Part shown: positions 7,948 to 17,700 of the stretch, one piece after another
Numbering within the stretch: the first letter of the stretch is position 1
Layout: each line of letters begins with the position of its first letter
The notes under the pieces: generated by a model
What the model was told of the DNA's origin: nothing
Seen by the model: the letters and a program-made list of their open reading frames with translations, nothing else
Database searches by the model: none
DNA from: Sphingopyxis sp. PAMC25046
Lineage (GTDB): Bacteria; Pseudomonadota; Alphaproteobacteria; Sphingomonadales; Sphingomonadaceae
Assembly: GCF_004795895.1 (NCBI RefSeq)
Contig: NZ_CP039250.1
Location: 4,069,501 to 4,133,500 of the forward strand
DNA: 64,000 nucleotides
Reading direction: 5' to 3'
Program-made: the position numbers and the translations under genes

Positions 7948-8594
7948 GCGAGATCGATCCGGGCGCGGAGGACAGGGCCGAACGGGCGCGCAAGCTGTTC
8001 GCGGGCCCGATCGCCTTCCTGAAATCGGCGCCCGCCCTCCAGCATCTGCCGAGCCCGAGCGTGCCCGAGATCGCGTTCGCGGGGCGGTCGAACGTCGGCA
8101 AATCGTCGCTGCTCAATGCGCTGACGAACCGCAACGGGCTGGCGCGCACGTCGGTGACGCCGGGGCGGACGCAGGAGCTCAACTATTTCGACATCGGCGC
8201 CCCGCTGGTGTTCCGGCTGGTCGACATGCCGGGCTATGGCTTTGCCAAGGCGCCGAAGGATGTCGTCAAGAAATGGCGCTTCCTCGTCAATGATTACCTT
8301 CGCGGACGGCAGGTCTTGAAACGGACACTGGTGCTGATCGACAGCCGCCACGGGATCAAGGACGTCGACCGCGAGGTGCTCGAGATGCTCGACGTCGCGG
8401 CGGTGAGTTACCGGCTGGTGCTCACCAAGGCCGACAAGGTGAAGGCGAGCGCGCTCGCCGAAGTCCACGCCGCGACCGAGGCCGAAGCGCGCAAGCATCC
8501 CGCCGCGCACCCCGAGGTGATCGCGACGAGCAGCGAAAAGGGCATGGGCATCGCCGAGCTGCGCACCGCGGTGCTGGAGGCGGTGGAGTCATAA
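7944..8594 (+). CDS. yihA: Ribosome biogenesis GTPase YihA/YsxC (EngB)
   Basis: A 216-residue GTPase involved in late assembly of the large ribosomal subunit. The G motifs are visible: [14 protein letters not shown] (P-loop, near residue 45), [13 protein letters not shown] (switch region with the T of G2), [11 protein letters not shown] (G3) and LTKADKVK (G4). The start is GTG 7944, which overlaps the yidC stop as GTGA, so translation is probably coupled. Such pairing after yidC is common in alphaproteobacteria. Confidence 0.96.
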   Translation: MSEIDPGAEDRAERARKLFAGPIAFLKSAPALQHLPSPSVPEIAFAGRSNVGKSSLLNALTNRNGLARTSVTPGRTQELNYFDIGAPLVFRLVDMPGYGFAKAPKDVVKKWRFLVNDYLRGRQVLKRTLVLIDSRHGIKDVDREVLEMLDVAAVSYRLVLTKADKVKASALAEVHAATEAEARKHPAAHPEVIATSSEKGMGIAELRTAVLEAVES

Positions 8595-8595
8595 A

Positions 8596-8781
8596 CGCTC
8601 CTCTCCCCTTGCGGGAGAGGATGGTGCAGGTTGCGGACCTGTCCGCTACCGTAACCTGGTGAGGGGTTGCGGCCCGACGGGGCCGCGCGAGAGCCCGCGG
8701 CTCGCGTCACCCTCTCCCAGCTTCGACTAGCCAGCAAGCTGGCAAGTCTACACAACCCTCCCCCGTCAAGGGGGAGGGAGG
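8596..8781. repeat. Intergenic repeat region with family B element
   Basis: A GC-rich region of nested inverted repeats (for example CTCTCCCCTTGCGGGAGAG near its start). Its right end, 8724-8780, carries a family B element: CGACTAGCCAGCAAGCTGGC, then AAGTCTACACAACCCTCCCC and a GGGGGAGGG arm. Related copies occur near 20.5 kb and 40.2 kb. No gene is seen. Confidence 0.7.
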
Positions 8782-8790
8782 AGAAATGGC

Positions 8791-9462
8791 ATGAAACTGT
8801 TCATCGGCAACAAGGCCTATTCAAGCTGGAGCCTGCGCGGCTGGCTCGCGGTCAAGCATAGCGGGCTGCCGTTCGAGGAAGTGACCGTCCCGCTCTATGA
8901 CGAGGATTGGTCGAACCGGCGCGAGGGCGACGAGTTCGCACCGTCGGGCGGCAAGGTGCCGATATTGTGGGACGGCGACGACATCGTCGTGTGGGACAGC
9001 CTCGCGATCGTCGATTATCTCAACGAAAAGACCGGCGGCACCAAGCATTTCTGGCCCGAGGATATGGCGGCGCGCGCGATGGCGCGGTCGATGGCCGCCG
9101 AAATGCACTCGAGCTTTGCCGCGCTCCGCCGCAACCACAGCATGAATATCCGGCGCATCTATCCGGCCGCCGAGCTGCTGCCCGAAGTGCAGGCCGATGT
9201 CGTGCGCATCTTCCAGATCTGGGCCGAGGCGCGCGCGCGGTTCGGCGGCGAAGGCGATTTTCTCTTCGGCGACTGGTCGGCGGCGGACATCATGTTCGCG
9301 CCGGTGGTGACGCGCTTCGTCACCTATTCGATCCCGCTGCCGCGCTTCGCGGCGGCTTATGCGCAGGCGGTGATCAGTCATCCGTGCATGCAGGAGTGGA
9401 TCGGCGGCGCGCAAGCCGAGGATTGGGTCATCGAGCAGTTCGAGGGGCCGGTCGAGGGATAG
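8791..9462 (+). CDS. Glutathione S-transferase family protein
   Basis: A 223-residue GST. The N-terminal thioredoxin-like domain begins MKLFIGNKAYSSWSLRGWLA, with a serine pair at the usual active-site position, and contains GKVPILWDGDDIVVWDSLAI, where D and S form the glutathione-binding element. The C-terminal helical domain has FGDWSAADIMFAPVVTRFV. It resembles YfcF-type or uncharacterised bacterial GSTs. It is not close to the GST at 2682 (different N-terminal motif). It converges on rsmE. The substrate is unknown. Confidence 0.88.
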   Translation: MKLFIGNKAYSSWSLRGWLAVKHSGLPFEEVTVPLYDEDWSNRREGDEFAPSGGKVPILWDGDDIVVWDSLAIVDYLNEKTGGTKHFWPEDMAARAMARSMAAEMHSSFAALRRNHSMNIRRIYPAAELLPEVQADVVRIFQIWAEARARFGGEGDFLFGDWSAADIMFAPVVTRFVTYSIPLPRFAAAYAQAVISHPCMQEWIGGAQAEDWVIEQFEGPVEG

Positions 9463-9469
9463 GGGCCGC

Positions 9470-10216
9470 CTATCCGCCCGCCCAGTCGCCGTGCTGCGCC
9501 ATCCACAGGCTGACGGCGGCCATCGCGGCGGTTTCGGCGCGCAGGATGCGCGGGCCGAGTGCGATGCGGCGCACCGCGGCATGAGCGGTCAGCAGCTCGC
9601 GCTCGCGGTCGGTGAAGCCGCCCTCGGGGCCGGTGAGGATCGCGGCGGGGGCCGGCGCGGCGACGTCGGCAAGCGGGACGCCCCCGGCTTCGTCGGCGAA
9701 GAGCAACGCGCGCTCCGAAGGCCAAGCCTTCAATAGCTGCGGGAGCTTGACCGGCGGCGCGAGCTCGGGGAGCGCGGTGCGGCCGCATTGTTCGCACGCC
9801 TCGATAATCTGCGCTTCGATCCGCTCGCTTTTGACGCGCTCGACGATCGTGCGCTCGGTGATCACCGGCTGCAAGCGCGCGACGCCGAGCTCGGTCGCCT
9901 TTTCGATGATCCAGTCGAGCCGCGCCTTCTTCACCGGCGCGAAACAGAGCCAGAGGTCGGGCACGCGCTCGATCGGGCGCGTCTGGCGCTCGATACGCAG
10001 CATCAGCGAACGTTTCGCGGCGTCGGCGACGACCGCCAGCCACTCGCCGCTCCGGTTGTCGAACAGCAGCACCGGATCGCCGGCCTTCAGACGCATGACG
10101 CCGAGCAGATAGTGCGCGGCGGCCCCGTCGATCGCGGGCGCGACATCGAGGGCGAGCGGCTGGTCGACGAAGAGGCGGGGCGTGCTGGCGGGCGGCCAGG
10201 CGGGAGTCGCGGGCAT
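9470..10216 (-). CDS. rsmE: 16S rRNA (uracil(1498)-N(3))-methyltransferase
   Basis: A 248-residue SPOUT-class enzyme that methylates U1498 of 16S rRNA using S-adenosylmethionine. The knot motifs are present at the C-terminus: AILTGPEGGFTDRERELL and ALGPRILRAETAAMAAVSLW. The N-terminal PUA-like domain carries YLLGVMRLKAGDPVLLFD. WIIEKATELGVARLQPV is also typical. I chose the ATG at 10216 (MPATPAWPPAS); a longer upstream frame exists but has no family character. It converges on a GST gene with only 7 bases between stops. Confidence 0.96.
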   Translation of the reverse strand: MPATPAWPPASTPRLFVDQPLALDVAPAIDGAAAHYLLGVMRLKAGDPVLLFDNRSGEWLAVVADAAKRSLMLRIERQTRPIERVPDLWLCFAPVKKARLDWIIEKATELGVARLQPVITERTIVERVKSERIEAQIIEACEQCGRTALPELAPPVKLPQLLKAWPSERALLFADEAGGVPLADVAAPAPAAILTGPEGGFTDRERELLTAHAAVRRIALGPRILRAETAAMAAVSLWMAQHGDWAGG

Positions 10217-10418
10217 GGCGCGCGCGATAGCAGATGGCTGTCTGTCGTGCATCTTTTGCCGCACGATGGGACAGCCTGTCCCGATCCGGGTCAAAAGCGA
10301 CGATCCGGGCCCGGCCGCGCCACCCCGATTAGCCTTTTGGTAAGCAGTTCCCCCCTAGGTGCGAGAATACCAGCGGCCCATCTGGTGGGGGCGCCGCGGG
10401 CCGAAGAGGGGTTTGACC

Positions 10419-12392
10419 ATGCGAGGGACCTGGATCAGCCGGCTGCGCGCCGGTGCCAAAGCGCTTCTCCGCGACCAGCGCGGCAACGCATTCATGCTGA
10501 CCGCGGCGGCGATCATACCGGTGATCGGCATCGTCGGGTCGGCGGTCGACATCGGCCGCGCCTATATGACGCAGTTGCGCCTGCAGCAGGCGTGCGACTC
10601 GGGCGTGCTCGCCGGACGGCGCGCGATGGCCGGCGGCACCTATACCGACGACGCCGAGGCCGAAGCGGACAAGATGTTCAACTTCAACTTTCCCGAAGGC
10701 AAATATGGCGCGTCGGGCATCCTCTTTTCTTCCGAAGCCGACGGGGCGTCGGACGTTGTCGGGCAGGCGTCGGCGATCATTCCGACCGAGCTGATGTTCC
10801 TGTTCGGCAAGGACCAGTTCCGCCTGTCGGCCAATTGCACGGCGAAGCTCGAAATCTCGAACGTCGACGTGATGCTCGTGCTCGACGTCACGGGGTCCAT
10901 GGCGAACACGAATTCGGGCGACTCGGTTAACCGGATCACCGCGCTCAAAGACGCGACGATGGACTTTTTCGACACGCTGACGACCGCTGACATCGGCGAC
11001 GGGCGGCTGCGCTTTGGCGTGGTGCCCTATAGTTCGACCGCGAATGTAGGCGCGATCCTGAGCGAGAAGAATCCGGACTGGATTTCGGACTATACAATCC
11101 TGCCGTCGCGTTCGCCCGTCATGCGCTATGACTGGAGCGGGACCAACCCACCGTCGTCGGTCACGAGCGGGACGACGACCAACGGCGCATGGGAAGATTT
11201 CCTGCCGATCAGCGGCTTCACCAGCAGCGCAGCCTGTTCGGCCGTGGTCGCGCCTGGCGACACCATGCCGGCGCTGAGCACAGATCAGGACATGAACAGG
11301 ACGGGCTGGGCCGTCAGAAGCAACGGTAACCGCATCTACGTCACCGTCGCCGGCACCAAGCATCGTTATTATAATTATCGCTACCAGTATAATTCGTCGA
11401 ACAGCACCTGCTGGCTGCAGCGCCGCGTGGTGACTTTCGACCACGCAGCTTCGCCGTCGCCGACTTCGGGTTCGCCGTCCTTCTTTAGCCAGTACAGGTA
11501 CGAGGACCGGGTCTTTGACGTATCGAACCTGAAGACCGGCGGGACGATCACTGTCAATACCGGCAATTCGGGCGGCAACAGGACCGTAAGCTGGAGCGGG
11601 TGCATCATCGAACGCCGCACATCGCCTTTCGGGGCGTCGTCCTCGGTGCCCAGCTCTGCGCTCGACATGGACATCGATCTCGTTCCAGATGATGAAAACA
11701 GCCGCTGGCGGATTCTACTTCCGGAACTTTCCTATCATCGCGCCACCAACCTGAATACCGTGCCTTCGGGCACGGGCGTCCGAACCGTCGCCAGCTCGAA
11801 CGTATCGGGCGGCAACTGGCAGAACTATGATTATCACGTGTCGAGCGGCTGGGGCGCCTGCCCGGTCGAGGCGATGAAGCTGACCGAGATGGACAAGGAT
11901 GATCGCGCCACCTTCAAGAGCATGATCGACGATCTCGAGCCGGTCGGCGGCACCTATCACGACGCCGGCATGGTATGGGGAGCCCGCCTGATTTCACCGA
12001 CTGGCCTGTTCGCCGACGAAAATGCGACCGCGCCGAACGAGCGCCCGATCAGCCGCCACATCATCTTCATGACCGACGGTGACATGGCGCCGAACTGGCA
12101 GAATCTAACCTCCCAGGGTTATGAATATTTGATGCAGCGCATCAGCGGATCAGCCACAACCGATAATGCGCTGCTCACCAGCCGTCACAATAACCGCTTC
12201 GTGCAATTGTGCCGCGCCGCTCGCCAGCGCGGCATCACGATCTGGGTCGTGTCCTTCGGTGTGGGCAGCAACGCCAACCTCAACAGCTGCGCTTCGTCCG
12301 GCGAGGCGTTCGAGGCCGACAACGCTGCCGAGCTCAACGAGCAGTTCCAGGCGATCGCGCGACAGATTTCCAAGCTGAGGCTGTCGCAATGA
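10419..12392 (+). CDS. Tad-type pilus assembly protein with von Willebrand A domain (TadG-like)
   Basis: A 657-residue protein with one N-terminal membrane segment in the Tad configuration (DQRGNAFMLTAAAIIPVIGI), then a periplasmic part. A split von Willebrand A domain is visible: VDVMLVLDVTGSMANTN carries the MIDAS metal motif (DxTGS), and the domain resumes near residue 550 (HIIFMTDGDMAPN). A long insertion of about 300 residues lies between the two parts. Such TadG-like proteins accompany tight-adherence (Flp) pili. The start at 10419 gives a normal basic N-terminus. It is coupled by ATGA to the next TadE-like gene. Confidence 0.85.
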   Translation: MRGTWISRLRAGAKALLRDQRGNAFMLTAAAIIPVIGIVGSAVDIGRAYMTQLRLQQACDSGVLAGRRAMAGGTYTDDAEAEADKMFNFNFPEGKYGASGILFSSEADGASDVVGQASAIIPTELMFLFGKDQFRLSANCTAKLEISNVDVMLVLDVTGSMANTNSGDSVNRITALKDATMDFFDTLTTADIGDGRLRFGVVPYSSTANVGAILSEKNPDWISDYTILPSRSPVMRYDWSGTNPPSSVTSGTTTNGAWEDFLPISGFTSSAACSAVVAPGDTMPALSTDQDMNRTGWAVRSNGNRIYVTVAGTKHRYYNYRYQYNSSNSTCWLQRRVVTFDHAASPSPTSGSPSFFSQYRYEDRVFDVSNLKTGGTITVNTGNSGGNRTVSWSGCIIERRTSPFGASSSVPSSALDMDIDLVPDDENSRWRILLPELSYHRATNLNTVPSGTGVRTVASSNVSGGNWQNYDYHVSSGWGACPVEAMKLTEMDKDDRATFKSMIDDLEPVGGTYHDAGMVWGARLISPTGLFADENATAPNERPISRHIIFMTDGDMAPNWQNLTSQGYEYLMQRISGSATTDNALLTSRHNNRFVQLCRAARQRGITIWVVSFGVGSNANLNSCASSGEAFEADNAAELNEQFQAIARQISKLRLSQ

Positions 12393-12958
12393 CCGGCGCC
12401 CGCACCCTGCTCCGCCGGCTGCGGCGAAGCGAGCGCGGCACCGCGTTCGTCGAATTCGCGCTGACCGCGCCGGTCTTCCTGCTGATCCTGCTCGGCATCT
12501 TCGATTATTGCTGGCAGATGTATGCGCAGCAGGTGTTGCAGGGCGTGGTCGCCAAGGCGGGCCGCGACGCGACGCTCGAAGGCTTTGCCGCCGACCAGCA
12601 AGCACTCGACGACAAGGTCGAAGCGGAAGTGAAGAAGGTGTTCAAGAACGCCACGGTCAATTTCAACCGCCGCGTTTTCGACGATTACAGCGATATCAGG
12701 CCGCTACGCTGGGTCGACACCAACGGCAACGGCGTCCAGGACCCCTCGCCCGACGATTGCTGGGAGGATGGCGGCCGGCAGGGCAATGGCGGCGCCGACG
12801 ATGTCGTCCAATATACGGTGTCGATGCGTTTCGACCGCGTGCTGCCGGTGTGGCAGATGCTGGGGCAGCCGCAATCCAAGACGCTCACCTCGACGACGCT
12901 GCTGCGCAACCAGCCCTTCGCCGCCGATGGCGAGGTACTGGCGGAGACATGCGGATGA
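12389..12958 (+). CDS. TadE-like pseudopilin
   Basis: A 189-residue protein with the TadE-like N-terminus SERGTAFVEFALTAPVFLLI: a basic leader, a glycine, then a hydrophobic helix with a Glu at +5 as in prepilin-like minor pilins. The rest is a periplasmic domain containing DTNGNGVQDPSPDDCW, which resembles a calcium-binding loop. Two cysteines (in DDCWED and at ETCG) could form a disulphide. It starts in the TadG-like stop codon and its own stop overlaps the following gene, so the three form one operon. Confidence 0.85.
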   Translation: MTGARTLLRRLRRSERGTAFVEFALTAPVFLLILLGIFDYCWQMYAQQVLQGVVAKAGRDATLEGFAADQQALDDKVEAEVKKVFKNATVNFNRRVFDDYSDIRPLRWVDTNGNGVQDPSPDDCWEDGGRQGNGGADDVVQYTVSMRFDRVLPVWQMLGQPQSKTLTSTTLLRNQPFAADGEVLAETCG

Positions 12959-13614
12959 CCCGGCTTTCGCGCCTTTGCCGCCAGACGCGGATCGCCGCGC
13001 GCCGTTTCGCGGGAAATGTTCGCGGCGCCGTGATGCTCGAAATGGCCTTTGCCATACCTTTCCTCGTGCTCGTCGGCTTCGGCGGCCTCGAGATCGCCAA
13101 TCTGACGCTTGCGCATACGCGCGTCAGCCAGCTCGGGCTTAACACCGCCGACAATGCCGCGCGAATCGCGGCGGGCAGCAATCTGACCCAGCCGCAGGTG
13201 CGCGAGGTCGACATCAACGAGGTGTTCGAAGGCGCCGAACGGCAGGTCGCGGGGCTGAATTTCGAGAATAACGGCCGCATCATCCTGTCGAGCCTGCAGC
13301 GCAACAACGACGGCGGGCAGACGATCAAATGGCAGCGCTGTTTCGGCAATATGGAGGTCGCATCGGCCTATGGCGTCGAAGGCACCGGCGCGACGGGGAC
13401 CGATTTCCCGGGCATGGGTCCGGTGGGCCGCGAGGTGACCGCGGCGGCGGGCACCGCGATCATGTTCGTCGAAGTCACATACGAATATAGGCCGCTGCTG
13501 TTCGGTGCCTGGCTGGGGCCACAGACCATCCGGTCGACCGCGGCCTATAATATCCGCGAAGCGCGCGACCTGTCGGGGGTCAAGGCACCCGGCACTCCGG
13601 CCACCTGCACCTGA
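12955..13614 (+). CDS. TadE-like pilus assembly protein
   Basis: A 219-residue TadE/G-like protein. The N-terminal segment is FAGNVRGAVMLEMAFAIPFL, followed by a hydrophobic helix and a periplasmic domain with LAHTRVSQLGLNTADNAARI, which is typical of TadE proteins. The start is the ATG at 12955, which overlaps the preceding stop (ATGA) and sits about 9 bases after GGAG; another ATG six bases upstream is possible. It is the last gene of the Tad module. No secretion ATPase (TadA), outer-membrane RcpA or prepilin peptidase lies next to it, so this module must work with Tad genes elsewhere. Confidence 0.82.
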   Translation: MTRLSRLCRQTRIAARRFAGNVRGAVMLEMAFAIPFLVLVGFGGLEIANLTLAHTRVSQLGLNTADNAARIAAGSNLTQPQVREVDINEVFEGAERQVAGLNFENNGRIILSSLQRNNDGGQTIKWQRCFGNMEVASAYGVEGTGATGTDFPGMGPVGREVTAAAGTAIMFVEVTYEYRPLLFGAWLGPQTIRSTAAYNIREARDLSGVKAPGTPATCT

Positions 13615-13684
13615 GAGCGCGGCCGCAGACGACATCGATCGGGCATTTATTCCCTGCATCGGGCCTGCTATCGCCCGGGCATCG

Positions 13685-14593
13685 ATGACGGCCACCCATC
13701 CTCCCGACAGCCAGCTTCGCGGTTTCATTGCGCTGCTCCCCGCCGCGGCGCGGCCCTATGCGCTTCTCGCGCGCTTTGACCGGCCGATCGGCTGGTGGCT
13801 GCTTTACTGGCCATGCGCCTGGGCCATCGCACTCGGCGGCGGTGCGGTCAGCCACTGGCCGCTTTTCCTCTGGTTGTTGCTCGGCGCGATCGCGATGCGC
13901 GGTGCGGGCTGCGTCTATAATGACATCGTCGACCGCGATCTCGACGCCAGAGTCGCGCGCACCGCGTCGCGGCCGGTCGCGAGCGGCGCGGTTTCAGTGC
14001 GGGGCGCGTCGCTGTGGACGATCGCCCTGTCGCTGGTCGGCCTGCTCGTGCTGCTCCAGCTGCCGCGCCCGGCGCAGATCGTCGCGCTCGCGAGCCTGAT
14101 CCTCGTCGCGGGCTATCCCTTCATGAAACGCATTACCTGGTGGCCGCAGGCGTGGCTCGGACTGGTGTTCAGCTGGGGCGCGCTCGTCGCGTGGGTCGCG
14201 GTCGGCGGGCAGCAGGGGCTCGCGCTCCCCCTCCTCTATGCCGGCTGCATCGCGTGGGTGATCGGCTATGATACCATTTATGCGCTGCAGGATATCGAGG
14301 ACGATATGCTGGTGGGCGTGAAGTCGAGCGCGCGCGCGATGGGCGATCATGTGAAGGGCGGGGTCGCGATGTGCTATGCTGCGGCGCTCGCGTGCTGGGG
14401 CGGCGCGCTTTGGGCGGTGCGCCCCGATCCGCTGGCGCTCGCCGCGCTGCTGCCCGCAGGGCTGCATCTGACCGGACAGGTGGTGACGCTCGACCCCGCG
14501 AACGGCGAGGACGCGCTGGCGAAATTCCGGAGCAATCGCTTTGCCGGGCTGCTGGTGTTCGCCGCGATGCTGGTGGTGGGGATGGCGCCGTGA
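13685..14593 (+). CDS. ubiA: 4-hydroxybenzoate polyprenyltransferase
   Basis: A 302-residue integral membrane prenyltransferase that attaches the polyprenyl tail to 4-hydroxybenzoate in ubiquinone synthesis. Both Asp-rich motifs that bind Mg-diphosphate are present: NDIVDRDLDARVARTASRP (near residue 80) and YALQDIEDDMLVGVKSSA (near 205). About eight membrane segments are visible. The first motif differs slightly from the textbook NDxxDRxxD only in its variable positions. The ATG at 13685 gives the usual N-terminus. It converges on smc across a palindromic repeat. Confidence 0.95.
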   Translation: MTATHPPDSQLRGFIALLPAAARPYALLARFDRPIGWWLLYWPCAWAIALGGGAVSHWPLFLWLLLGAIAMRGAGCVYNDIVDRDLDARVARTASRPVASGAVSVRGASLWTIALSLVGLLVLLQLPRPAQIVALASLILVAGYPFMKRITWWPQAWLGLVFSWGALVAWVAVGGQQGLALPLLYAGCIAWVIGYDTIYALQDIEDDMLVGVKSSARAMGDHVKGGVAMCYAAALACWGGALWAVRPDPLALAALLPAGLHLTGQVVTLDPANGEDALAKFRSNRFAGLLVFAAMLVVGMAP

Positions 14594-14632
14594 GGCAGAG
14601 CGCCTAGAGTAAAGCTTCGCCTTCCTTTACCT

Positions 14633-14710
14633 CGTCATCCCGGCGAAGGGCGGGATCTCGTCCTCTCGGCCTGACGCACCGGTGAGATCCCGGCTTTCGC
14701 CGGGATGACG
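14633..14710. repeat. Intergenic palindromic repeat, family A (subtype CCCGGCGAAGG), copy 3
   Basis: Arms CGTCATCCCGGCGAAGG and the complementary CTTTCGCCGGGATGACG, with an inner pair (GGGATCTC/GAGATCCC). It sits between the convergent ubiA and smc genes and may serve as a bidirectional transcription end. Confidence 0.85.
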
Positions 14711-14734
14711 ATTCAATCAAGGATGATCCCTTAG

Positions 14735-17700
14735 CTACTCCGCCGCGAGCAGTTCCTCGGCGCCGCCGAGGTCGACCGAGACGAGGCGCGAGACGCCGCG
14801 CTCGACCATCGTCACCCCGAACAGGCGGTGCATGCGCGCCATCGTCACCGCGTTATGGGTGACGATCAGGTAGCGCGTGTTGGTTTCGCGCGCCATGCGG
14901 TCGAGGAGATCGCAGAAGCGTTCGATATTCGCGTCGTCGAGCGGCGCGTCGACTTCGTCGAGGACGCAGATCGGCGCTGGGTTGGTGAGGAAGAGGCCGA
15001 AGATCAGCGCGACGGCGGTGAGCGCCTGTTCGCCGCCCGAGAGCAGGGTCAGCGTGCCGAGCCGCTTGCCCGGCGGCTGCGCCATGATTTCGAGCCCGGC
15101 CTCCAAGGGATCGTCCGAATCGACGAGTTCGAGATGCGCCTGCCCGCCGTTGAACAGAGTGGTGAAAAGGCGCTGGAAATGGCTGTTCACCGCCTCGAAC
15201 GCCGCGAGCAGCCGCGCGCGGCCCTCGCGGTTGAGGCTGCCGATCGAGCCGCGTAGCCGGTTCACCGCCTGCGTCAGCTCCTCGATCTCGGCGGCGCTCT
15301 TTTCGCGTTCGGTGTCGAGTTCGACCAGTTCGTCGGCGGCGACGAGGTTGACCGGCCCCAATCGCTCGCGATCGGCAACGAGCCGGTCGTGCTGCGCCGA
15401 TTCGGCATTGGCGTCGCCGACGCTCGCGCTCTCGAACCCCGCCTTTTGCGGGAGGAGCGGCGGCGGGCATTCGAAACGCTCGCCCGAGAGACGGCCCATC
15501 TCGATCCGGCGGAGTTCGGCATTTTCGGAGCGCGCGACGGCGCCCGCGCGCGTTTCGCGCGCGGCGGCGACGCGCTCGCGGATCGCGTTCAGCGCGGTTT
15601 CGGCTTCGCGCAGCGCGGCTTCGGCGGCGCGTTCCTGGGCCTCGGCGGCGGCGACCTTGTCGCGCAGCGCGGTTTGCCGGGCTTCGGCTTCGGCGCGCTG
15701 TTCGGCGAGCTTCGCAGGCGCGTCGGCTAGCTTGGCGGCTTCGGCGGCGAGGGCCTCGGCGCGCTTGTCCATTTCGGTGACGCGGCGCGCGGCCTCGCCC
15801 GCGCGCGCCTTCCAGCTCTTGATCTCGGCGCTGACGACCGCCTGGCGTTCGCTGAGGCTCGCGAGCGTGCGTTCGTGCGCCGCGAGCGCATCGCGCGCCG
15901 TGCCCGCGTCGGCGCGCGCGCGCTCGGTCGCCGCCTCCTCGGCGTCGAGCGCGGCGCGGGCCAGCCGCTCGTCGGGGAGCGCGGCAAGCGCGGCCTCTTG
16001 CGTGGCGAGCGTCTCGGCGGCTTCCTGTCCCGCTTCCGCGATCTCGGCAAGCCGGCGATCGAACAGCGCGGCGGCGTCGCGATGACGATCGAGCGCGGCC
16101 TGCGCCTGGTCGGCGGCGCGCAGCGCGGTGCGGCGCGCCTCGTCAGCCTGCGCGAGGCTCTTGCGCGCGGTGGCGGCGGCTTCGGCGAGGGTGGCGGCCT
16201 TGGCGGCGGCGGCGTCGCGGCGGTCGCGCAATTCCTGCACCCCGAGCTCGACCTGCGGCCGCTGCGCCGCGAGCGCGTCGAGGCGGTTCTGGCGTTGCAA
16301 CCGCTCGGTCGCGGTCGCGCCGTCGCCGCGCGTGACGAAGCCGTCCCAGCGGCGCATCATGCCATCGAGGGTGACGAGCCGCTGGCCGACCGCGAGCGGT
16401 TGGCCGCCGTCGGCATCGGCCACCGCGACTTGTGCGAGGCGGCGCGCGAGCGCGGCGGGCGCTTTTACATATTGGGCGAGCGGCGTGGTGCCGGCGGGCA
16501 GCGCGGGATCGTCCTTCGCCGCATCGGCGTCGCCCCAGCTGCGCGCGGCGCCGCGGTCGGTTCCGGCGTCGAGATCGTCGCCGAGCGCGGCGGCGAGCGC
16601 GGCTTCATACCCCGGCGCGACGCGCAATTTGTCGAGGATGCGATCTTCGTCGCTGCGCGCGGCGGCGAGCGCGCGTTCGAGCGTCGTCGCCTCGCCTTCG
16701 AGTGCGGCGAGCGCGGCGCGCGCCTCGGCGAGCCCTGCCTCGACGCCCGCGAGATCGGCGGCGGTCGCTTCGCGGTCGGCTTCGGCGTTTTGCAAGGAGG
16801 TTTCGGCAGCAGTGATCGCGGCTTCGGCGGCTTCGGCGGCCTTGACGCTGTCGGCATGCGTCGCGGCGAGCGCAGCGCTGTCGCCGAGCGCCGCGACCTC
16901 GGCGTCGACACGCGCCTTGTCCTGCGCGACGCGGCGCACGGCAGCTTCGGCGCTATCGCGCGCGGACAGGGCAATGCGCCGGTCGGCGGCCTCGCTCGCG
17001 GCCTTTGCGCGCGCCTGCGCGAGCGCGACCTCGGCATCGCGGAGGCGCGCCTGCGCCGCGAGGCTGGCGTCGGCGAGCGCGGCCTTGCCCGCGTCGTGTC
17101 CGGCGATCTCCTGTGCAAGCTTTTTGGTTTCGGCGTCGAGCGCGGTCAGCGCAGCATGCGCTTCGCGCGCGAGTTCGCCTTCGTGCGCGCGGTCGTCGGC
17201 GATGCGCCGCTGCTGCGCCGCGAGATCCTCGAGCCGCTGGAGCGCGGCGCGCTCCTCGCCCTGAAGCCGCACTTGCGTCGCGGTCGCCTCGGCGAGCGCG
17301 TCGCGCTGCGTCTGCGCATCGCCGCGCGCCGCGGCGACGCGGGTCGCGACCTCGGTCTGTGCTTTCGATATGGTTTCGAGTTCGTCCTGCGCCGCCTTCA
17401 CCGCCGCCTCGGCGGCGTCGGCGTCGCGGCGCGCCTGATCGGCGGCTTCGGCGGCGTCGCGCCAGCGCGCGTAAATCAGCCGTCCCTCGGCGATGCGAAT
17501 GTCGTCGGAGAGCTTCTTGTATTTCTCCGCCGCGCGCGCTTGCCGCCGAAGCGCGTTCGCGCGCACTTCCATATCGGCGACGATTTCGGAGAGGCGCGTG
17601 AGATTGGTCTCGGTCGCGCGCAATTTCTGCTCGGCGTCCTTGCGGCGCACGTGGAGCCCCGCGATGCCGGCCGCTTCCTCGAGCATCGCGCGGCGGTCGG

